Source of the DNA: Aquipuribacter sp051216895
GTDB taxonomy: Bacteria > Actinomycetota > Actinomycetes > Actinomycetales > JBBAYJ01
DNA: 64,000 nt
Direction: 5' to 3'
Assembly: GCF_051216895.1 (NCBI RefSeq)
Contig: NZ_JBPKAO010000001.1
Span: 310,001 to 374,000 of the forward strand
In this document: piece after piece, positions 62,401 through 64,000 of the stretch
How positions within the stretch are numbered: position 1 is the first letter of the stretch
Layout: each line of letters begins with the position of its first letter
Position numbers and translations under genes: made by a program
The notes under the pieces: model-generated
Database searches by the model: none
Told to the model about the DNA's origin: nothing
Seen by the model: only the letters and a program-made list of their open reading frames with translations

Positions 62401-63046
62401 TCGCGTCGACGGCCTGGGCCTGCACGACGACCTGGCCGAGGTCGTCCGGATGCTGGCCGCGGACCTCGTCGGCTACCAGGACGCCAGGTACTCCGTCCGC
62501 TTCCTGGACGTCGTCCAGCGGGTCGCCGCAGCCGAGCGCGAGCTGGTCGGCGAGGGGCACGACGAGCTGACCACCACCGTCGCCCGGTCGCTGCACAAGC
62601 TGATGGCCTACAAGGACGAGTACGAGGTGGCGCGCCTCATGCTGCTGCCGGAGGCCGACGCCGCGGCGGCCGAGGCCGGGACCGGGTCGCGCTCGTTCCT
62701 GCTGCACCCGCCGATGCTCAAGGCGCTCGGACGCCGCGGCAAGATCCGCTTCGACGACCGCACCCGGCCGGCGTTCTCGGCGCTGGCGCGGGGCAAGCGG
62801 CTGCGGGGCACCCGGCTCGACCCGTTCGGGGCGACCGAGATGCGTCGTACCGAGCGCGCGCTGGTCGGCGAGTACGTCGGGCTCGTCGCACGCCTGGTGG
62901 CGGGCCTGTCCGCCGGCAGCCACGCGCGAGCGGTCGAGATCGCCGGGATGGCCGACACCGTCCGCGGCTACGAGGCGCTCAAGGAACGTCGCGTCGCGGA
63001 GTACCGGGTGGCGGTCCAGGAGGCGATGGCCGGGTACGGCGGCTGA
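59474..63046 (+). CDS. Indolepyruvate ferredoxin oxidoreductase, fused subunits
   Basis: 1190-aa single-chain 2-oxoacid:ferredoxin oxidoreductase that oxidatively decarboxylates aryl pyruvates to aryl-acetyl-CoA. Pyrimidine-binding domain (~35-430; SGYPGSPLGGYD), TPP domain (~450-640; FCSGCPHNWGT, GAGTGCHGM, TAMGNEGAHW), ferredoxin-like Cys clusters (~653-705; CEGCGDCG, CVKGDCPAF) and the gamma domain (~745-960; IRLAGIGGTGVVTVA). The fused form of ~1150-1200 aa is usual. GAGGAGG lies 6-7 bases before ATG 59474. The downstream Lrp gene may regulate it, as is common for amino-acid catabolism. Confidence 0.94.
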   Translation: MTETADTRDQAGARVDPAPTAATADGYRLDDRYTKDSGRVIMSSIQALARLPIEQLRRDRAAGLSTAALLSGYPGSPLGGYDLEVARMKRLHDDLPLVHRPAVNEELGASAVMGSQLAASRPDATYDGVLGIWYGKAPGLDRATDAIRHGVFAGTSQHGGVVALVGDDPAAKSSTMPSSSDAALVDLHMPILYPGTPAECLELGLHAVAISRACGLWAAMKIVTPVADAVGTVDLPVLDADPVMPEGWDAVERHPSAVFLGSARMIAVEKEFRTVRQDLAYRYGVLNNLNRTPVDPDDAWIGIVSTGYTYYETREALRRLGLSSDADLADAGIRLLQLRMPVPFDRELVRRFARGLDEIVVVEEKNPTLEGLIKEVLYDTDHRPRVVGKRDEAGVELLHEYGLMDADAIVEALRARLSQRLAERLTPPPRERIEVGSLLPLSTQRTPFFCSGCPHNWGTKVPDGTLVGAGTGCHGMSLLMDPALVGDTFGITAMGNEGAHWIGMSPFVETEHVVQNFGDGTYFHSGQLAVQAAIGAGARITFKILYNDTVAMTGGQDATFSVGVPALATTLLALGAKRVVVTAPDAGDYDRAGLPREVDVRDRDDIVDVQTELAAVDGVTVLIHHQPCAAELRRGRKRGRVETPPKRIAINPRICEGCGDCGAVSNCLSVQPVDTPLGRRTRIDQDSCNLDFSCVKGDCPAFMEIDVSEGSDATAPGVGPADATARGAGGGPGWELPEPVAPTGEDVVRIRLAGIGGTGVVTVAQMLGTAAMLDGWDVSGLDQTGLSQKAGPVISDVVLTRDGAASTNLIGDGQTSTLLAFDGLVGASDPVLAACDPRATRVVLSTTRTPTGRMVSQPSIAYPTDGEVTTRLRAASSRLLAGDASRMSRVLLGDAAYANVLVLGAATQTGAVPVGVASLRRAVELNGVAVEANLAAFDWGRAWAADPERVDAEVAHRRVTAGEMLSTPPLPGALRRRVDGLGLHDDLAEVVRMLAADLVGYQDARYSVRFLDVVQRVAAAERELVGEGHDELTTTVARSLHKLMAYKDEYEVARLMLLPEADAAAAEAGTGSRSFLLHPPMLKALGRRGKIRFDDRTRPAFSALARGKRLRGTRLDPFGATEMRRTERALVGEYVGLVARLVAGLSAGSHARAVEIAGMADTVRGYEALKERRVAEYRVAVQEAMAGYGG

Positions 63047-63178
63047 GCGCCGGGGTGTCTGGGAGCACGGCGCGAGGTGGGCACACCCCGGGGGTGCACC
63101 CACGGTGACGACAGTCGTCGGGGCCTGCGCCGCGGCCCCGGGCCGACCGGCCGTGCGCTCACGCCCGGGGCGCCCGAC

Positions 63179-63184
63179 TAGCGT
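63179..63184 (+). promoter_or_regulatory. -10 element TAGCGT of the Lrp gene (leaderless)
   Basis: TAGCGT then 6 bases (CAGGTC) to the ATG at 63191; identical hexamer and spacing as before upp. Placement of the start so close to the -10 predicts an mRNA that begins at the AUG. Confidence 0.6.
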
Positions 63185-63190
63185 CAGGTC

Positions 63191-63679
63191 ATGCCCCTAG
63201 CCCTCGACGCGCTGGACCGGCTCGTCCTCGCCGAGCTCCAGCGCGACGCCCGTCGGTCCAACAAGGCGCTGGCGGACCTGGCCGGGGTCGCGCCGTCGAC
63301 GATGCTGGCCCGGGTGCGTCGCCTCGAGGAGGCCGGCGTCATCACGGGGTACCACGCCGTCGTCGACCACCGGGCGCTGGGGCGCACCGTCCGCGCGGTC
63401 GTGTCGGTCCGGTTGCAGCCCAAGAGCAGCGAGGTCGTGGCCGCGTTCATCGACGCCGTCTGGCAGCTGGACGAGACGGTCGGCATCAGCCTGACCACGG
63501 GCACCTACGACGTGCTGGTGCACCTGTCCGCGGCCGACGTGACCAGCCTGGGCGAGCGGCTGCTCAACGACATCGCCTCCTTCGACAACGTGGTGGCCGA
63601 GCACACGTCGCTGGTGCTGGAGCACCGGGAGAAGACCACGCTGCCGGTCCTGGGGGACCGGGCGGGCCAGACCGGCTGA
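63191..63679 (+). CDS. Lrp/AsnC-family regulator
   Basis: 162 aa. N-terminal HTH (~5-60: DRLVLAELQRDARRSNKALADLAGVAPSTMLARVRRLEEAGVI, in two parts) and C-terminal RAM effector domain (~70-155). Probably responds to an amino acid. The upstream neighbour, an aryl-pyruvate oxidoreductase, makes aromatic or branched-chain amino acids reasonable ligands (inference). Confidence 0.93.
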   Translation: MPLALDALDRLVLAELQRDARRSNKALADLAGVAPSTMLARVRRLEEAGVITGYHAVVDHRALGRTVRAVVSVRLQPKSSEVVAAFIDAVWQLDETVGISLTTGTYDVLVHLSAADVTSLGERLLNDIASFDNVVAEHTSLVLEHREKTTLPVLGDRAGQTG

Positions 63680-63693
63680 GAGCCGGGGACCGC

Positions 63694-64000
63694 TCAGCCG
63701 ACGGCTTCGGCCTCCGCGCCGGCGGCGCAGGCGATGACCGACGGCTGCGGCACCTGGGCGGTCGCCACGGCCTGGTCGAGCGTCGCGACCCCGGTCCAGG
63801 CGTCCCCGAGCACGGCGGTGACCACCGTGACCTGCGGGTCCGCCACGACGACGGCGCCCTCCAGGTGCGCGGCCACGGCCAGGGCGGCGGGCTCGGCCCC
63901 GGCCGGGAACCGCACCTGGGCCGGCTCGGCCACGGGGCCGGCGAAGTTGCCGACGTCGACCACCGTGAAGCCACGGACCTCGAGCTCGTCGCCGACGGTG
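63694..64000 (-). CDS. LytR_C-domain protein, N-terminus cut by window edge
   Basis: Minus-strand frame open to the right edge, ending at 63694. The visible ~100 residues (ELEVRGFTVVDVGNFAG, then a beta/alpha pattern with VVVADPQVTVVTAVLGD) fit the LytR cell-envelope attenuator C-terminal domain, which occurs alone behind a membrane anchor in actinomycetes. The start and any signal or anchor lie outside. Confidence 0.65.
   Translation of the reverse strand, partial: TVGDELEVRGFTVVDVGNFAGPVAEPAQVRFPAGAEPAALAVAAHLEGAVVVADPQVTVVTAVLGDAWTGVATLDQAVATAQVPQPSVIACAAGAEAEAVG

Noticed and set aside
59471..63103. 1210-codon minus-strand frame opposite the indolepyruvate oxidoreductase
   Set aside because: Low-complexity antisense reading; the plus strand has complete TPP and Fe-S motifs.

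Overview
The window is GC-rich throughout, codes on both strands with little intergenic space, and uses GTG starts heavily. Several genes look leaderless. With a GTP-type PEP carboxykinase, an Rpf-like transglycosylase with LysM, a furA-katG pair, actinobacterial sortases, and the upp / tadA-associated protein / tadA / DUF2277 / tRNA-Ser neighbourhood, this points to an actinomycete (Actinomycetota). I cannot name the genus. No phage, IS element, CRISPR array or plasmid function was seen, so it reads as chromosome. There is one run of Ns (41000-41157).

Layout. 1-3764: a truncated penicillin-binding protein and pckG, both on the minus strand. 4053-15076: an eleven-gene plus-strand aromatic catabolic cluster. 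It has a Tat-type lipoprotein solute binder, two LivG/LivF ATPases, two LivH/LivM permeases, maleylacetate reductase, hydroxyquinol 1,2-dioxygenase, an FAD aromatic hydroxylase, both subunits of a CoA-transferase and an IclR regulator. Most junctions overlap by 4 bases. The genes fit uptake of a phenolic compound, hydroxylation to hydroxyquinol, ring cleavage to maleylacetate, reduction to 3-oxoadipate and activation to the CoA ester. The final thiolase is absent. A perfect palindrome between promoter and first gene is a candidate IclR operator.

15116-23761: a GNAT protein, an Rpf-like factor, tRNA-Arg(ACG), a RibD_C-type reductase with a tiny leader ORF, furA-katG with a palindromic promoter element, and a coupled pair of an alkyl-DHAP-synthase-like FAD oxidase and glycerol-3-phosphate dehydrogenase. 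23728-29688 (minus): a sortase and its probable surface substrate (DUF3494), an unknown protein, a phosphoribosyltransferase and a secreted M14 carboxypeptidase. 29922-36395: a SpoIIE-type phosphatase, a hemerythrin, a secreted asparaginase, an SDR and an EAL-LOV-GGDEF protein whose LOV domain has Met in place of the photoactive Cys. 36535-39615: a second sortase/substrate pair (CHRD protein) with a CopD-like protein that carries a cupredoxin-like tail.

39656-50908: a PPOX flavoprotein, a stand-alone proteasome-beta-like hydrolase with exact T1/D17/K33 spacing, the assembly gap, a Rieske ferredoxin with its reductase, a PAS-GGDEF-EAL protein, a TRIC-type membrane protein, a Ser/Thr kinase coupled to an acidic lipoprotein, a lytic transglycosylase and CorA. 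50913-64000: a metallo-hydrolase/CobU fusion, a PH-domain protein, upp, tadA, tRNA-Ser(CGA), a divergent FtsH, a methyl-accepting protein with a purely membrane-embedded sensor, a fused indolepyruvate ferredoxin oxidoreductase, an Lrp regulator and a truncated LytR_C protein. Positions and motifs were read by eye; family names come from recognition, not from a database search.
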